Origin: Reichenbachiella versicolor
GTDB taxonomy: Bacteria; Bacteroidota; Bacteroidia; Cytophagales; Cyclobacteriaceae
Assembly (NCBI RefSeq): GCF_003171675.1
Contig: NZ_QFZQ01000001.1
Coordinates: 1,149,128 to 1,213,127, forward strand
Length of the DNA stretch: 64,000 nt
Direction of reading: 5' to 3'
The notes under the pieces are model-generated. The model had not been told where the DNA came from and made no database searches. It worked only from the letters and a program-made list of their open reading frames with translations. A program made the translations under genes and the position numbers. Shown here piece after piece: positions 62,181 to 64,000 of this stretch (its first letter is position 1; the number at the start of each line of letters is the position of its first letter).

Positions 62181-63587
62181 TTAAGCTTTATCCATTCTGA
62201 CCATTCTTGGAGTGAACTTTCCAATAATGTCTACTAAATCCTGCTGACTTGACATAACCTGTTCTAAGTCTTTATAGGCTATTGGCGCCTCATCAACTCC
62301 CCCACCTATCAGTATTACACCTTCTTTGCTTAGCACCTTTTTTAAAGCACTGTTGGTATAAGAATTACGAGCCTGTGATCTTGACATTTTACGACCTGCA
62401 CCATGAGAGGCACTTTTCAAACTTGATGAAGCACCAAGTCCTCTGACGATGTAGCCATCCGTAGCCATTGATGCGGGTATTATTCCTAATTCACCTTTAG
62501 CGGCTGGTGTAGCTCCTTTTCGATGTACGATGAGTTCCTCTCCTGAATCACCGATTTCCTTCCAAGCGAAATTGTGATGATTCTCTATACCGGCAATAGC
62601 CTTCAAACCCAGATACTTTGTCAAGTGATAATGTATTTGATCATGACAAGCTTTGGCATAGTCTCCTGCGAGATTCATAGAAAGCCAATATTCCTGTCCT
62701 TCCTGAGAATCTAAGTCTAACCAGGCTAAATTCATGGCTTGCCGTGGTAGAAGACATTTCTCCTTAGCTATATCCGTATAATGACGGGCTATGGAGGCTC
62801 CCAAACCTCTAGAACCTGAATGACTCAGTAGCCCTAGATAAGTCCCTTGCTCTACTCCTAGATCATTGCCATCATTGAGTATTACTTCACCGAATTCAAC
62901 AAAGTGATTACCAGAGCCTGATGTACCTAATTGCTGAACTGCCTTACCATGCAACTGCTTCAATAATGGAGTTTCATTGAAAGTAACTCGATCTAGTACC
63001 TCATGCTCCTGTGTTATATTCAAGGTTCCTCCAGATCCAAAATTGGTTCTTTCTTTAAGTGCCATTTTGAACTGATAAGCCTTGCGATTCATATAATCTG
63101 GTTTCGCATCGAAGATGCTCAAGCTCATTCTACAGCCTATATCGACACCAACTCCATAAGGGATGACAGCGTTCTTAGTTGCCAAAACACCACCAATCGG
63201 TAGTCCATAGCCCATATGAGCATCAGGCATCAAAGCACCTTTCTCAGCAATGGGCAAGCTCATGGCAAGTTCCATCTGCTGATAGGCGTTACTACTTATG
63301 TGCTTTCTGCCAAAAACTTTGAAATCACCCGACTCTCGGAGAAGTTTGATTTCTTCCTTAGCCTTTAACTGAGGTTTTTCTACAAATTCTTCAGCTAATA
63401 CACCTAGGACATGATCATTAAGATAGTTCTCAGGGTTTTCCTTTACATCCTTCAGCACAGAGAGTTTCTCTTCTTTAGTGATGTGTTTATAGTGCATTGA
63501 CATGATATCAATGGCTTTACTTTTAGCCTTGTTAGACTCGTAGTTTATTGTTTTGAGGTCTTTGCCTCGAAGTTTATGATTGCCCAT
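62181..63587 (-). CDS. rtcB: RNA-splicing ligase RtcB
   Basis: The protein has 468 residues. Metal and active-site residues appear in GVGVDIGCRMSLS, SGSGNHFVEFGEV, LLSHSGSRGLG, ENHHNFAW and the GAGRKMSRSQ guanylylation region. It joins 2',3'-cyclic phosphate to 5'-OH RNA ends. The close downstream prfH places it in the RtcB2-type rRNA repair group rather than tRNA splicing. Confidence 0.92.
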   Translation of the reverse strand: MGNHKLRGKDLKTINYESNKAKSKAIDIMSMHYKHITKEEKLSVLKDVKENPENYLNDHVLGVLAEEFVEKPQLKAKEEIKLLRESGDFKVFGRKHISSNAYQQMELAMSLPIAEKGALMPDAHMGYGLPIGGVLATKNAVIPYGVGVDIGCRMSLSIFDAKPDYMNRKAYQFKMALKERTNFGSGGTLNITQEHEVLDRVTFNETPLLKQLHGKAVQQLGTSGSGNHFVEFGEVILNDGNDLGVEQGTYLGLLSHSGSRGLGASIARHYTDIAKEKCLLPRQAMNLAWLDLDSQEGQEYWLSMNLAGDYAKACHDQIHYHLTKYLGLKAIAGIENHHNFAWKEIGDSGEELIVHRKGATPAAKGELGIIPASMATDGYIVRGLGASSSLKSASHGAGRKMSRSQARNSYTNSALKKVLSKEGVILIGGGVDEAPIAYKDLEQVMSSQQDLVDIIGKFTPRMVRMDKA

Positions 63588-63686
63588 TATGCAATTAGTA
63601 AACCCGCAGTCTGTTTAATTCAAAGTGAAAACAAAATACGGTGGTAATGAGTGCTCCTTATAAAGGATTGGGGATTGCATTCTTAC

Positions 63687-63770
63687 CGTCATCCCGACGT
63701 TGGGAAGGATCTCGTTTTTGGGAACAACAGGAGTTTCCAAATGCGAGATGCTTCGTTCCTCAGCATGACC
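63687..63770. repeat. Imperfect-palindrome intergenic repeat
   Basis: GTCATCCCGACG...GAAGGATCTCG on one arm and GCGAGATGCTTCGTTCCTCAG..ATGAC on the other form a long imperfect hairpin. Related short elements are in the 55-kb region. It is a common type of intergenic repeat in this phylum. The rest of 63588-63961 has no gene. Confidence 0.5.
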
Positions 63771-63961
63771 TTAATATTGACTATGTTTTTTAGAATCCCA
63801 CAGCCCTTCCCTTCATATGGGCGTACTGCAATACCGATTAAAAATAAATTGAATGTTTGATCTGGGTTGCCCTAAAATTTGGACATAAAACTTTCATGAA
63901 TAAGGGAATTCACCCACAGGCATGAAACTCGTTTTAAATAGAAACCAAACTATAAAACGAT

Positions 63962-64000
63962 ATGTCTACAGTAGAATTCCCTCAGCTAATTGAACGCGGT
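63962..64000 (+). CDS. Start of an IS110-like transposase, cut by window edge
   Basis: ATG at 63962 begins MSTVEFPQLIERG, which resembles the first residues of IS110-family transposases (LIERGCGLDVHK-type start). Only 13 codons are visible, so this is tentative. The short stretch upstream has no inverted repeat, as expected for IS110. Confidence 0.35.
   Translation, partial: MSTVEFPQLIERG

Overview
The window looks like chromosomal DNA of a Bacteroidota bacterium, probably a marine or soil member of the Cytophagales. The DNA is AT-rich, genes lack strong Shine-Dalgarno sequences, and the families are typical of that phylum: DUF4494, a YARHG/DUF3160 lipoprotein, an HU-HIG-type DNA-binding protein, a TonB receptor with a carboxypeptidase-regulatory domain, a TPR histidine kinase and many small lipoproteins. 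The assignment comes from gene content only; there is no rRNA or tRNA in the window to confirm it.

1-20 kb is an accessory, defence-like island. A truncated ABC ATPase and a DUF4494 gene form the left flank. After a 72-bp repeat related to one at 30.85 kb come two small genes and an XRE regulator with a palindromic operator candidate. Then a long minus-strand run (12.4 to 2.3 kb) begins with a Gabija pair (gajA OLD-type ATPase/TOPRIM, gajB UvrD-like helicase, overlapping by 8 bp). It continues with a GIY-YIG nuclease, a HEPN-motif protein, a 43-residue membrane peptide, a small basic SRSRKK protein, two small unknowns, a second GIY-YIG protein with a 55-residue insertion, and a 1309-residue helical protein ending in a probable PD-(D/E)XK-like nuclease domain. 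A serine resolvase and an HNH nuclease follow. A Mu/Tn7-like transposition module (14.7-19.9 kb: DDE transposase, MuB/TnsC-like AAA ATPase, unknown third protein, two HTH proteins) closes the island. A fully paired cloverleaf-like leader lies just upstream of its transposase.

20-24 kb is a two-gene operon (CapA-like phosphatase, DUF3160 lipoprotein). 24-33 kb is a patchwork of gene blocks separated by three families of imperfect, hairpin-rich repeats: an AraC / SnoaL-like / DODA dioxygenase block, a subtilase / I9-like propeptide / unknown block, and a beta-helix lipoprotein. 33-48.9 kb is ordinary chromosomal content: OsmC-like protein, TPR histidine kinase, oxidoreductases with a Crp-type regulator, small lipoprotein and membrane genes, a KAP NTPase, and a Zur-like regulator with a TonB receptor and a metal-ligand-rich protein. 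It also holds a second copy of the membrane-peptide/SRSRKK pair (35.3-35.6 kb).

49-56 kb is a second mobile-DNA graveyard. It contains three group II intron 3' ends, an intron-encoded RT fragment, tyrosine recombinase C-terminal remnants repeated beside small cassettes (Crp regulators, AhpD-like, SnoaL-like) and 160-bp tandem repeats. 56.4-63.6 kb is again native: HU-like protein with a strong terminator, coiled-coil membrane protein, CPBP protease fused to TPRs, lipoprotein, TPR protein, and an RtcB-PrfH RNA repair/ribosome rescue pair. The right edge appears to enter an IS110-type transposase.
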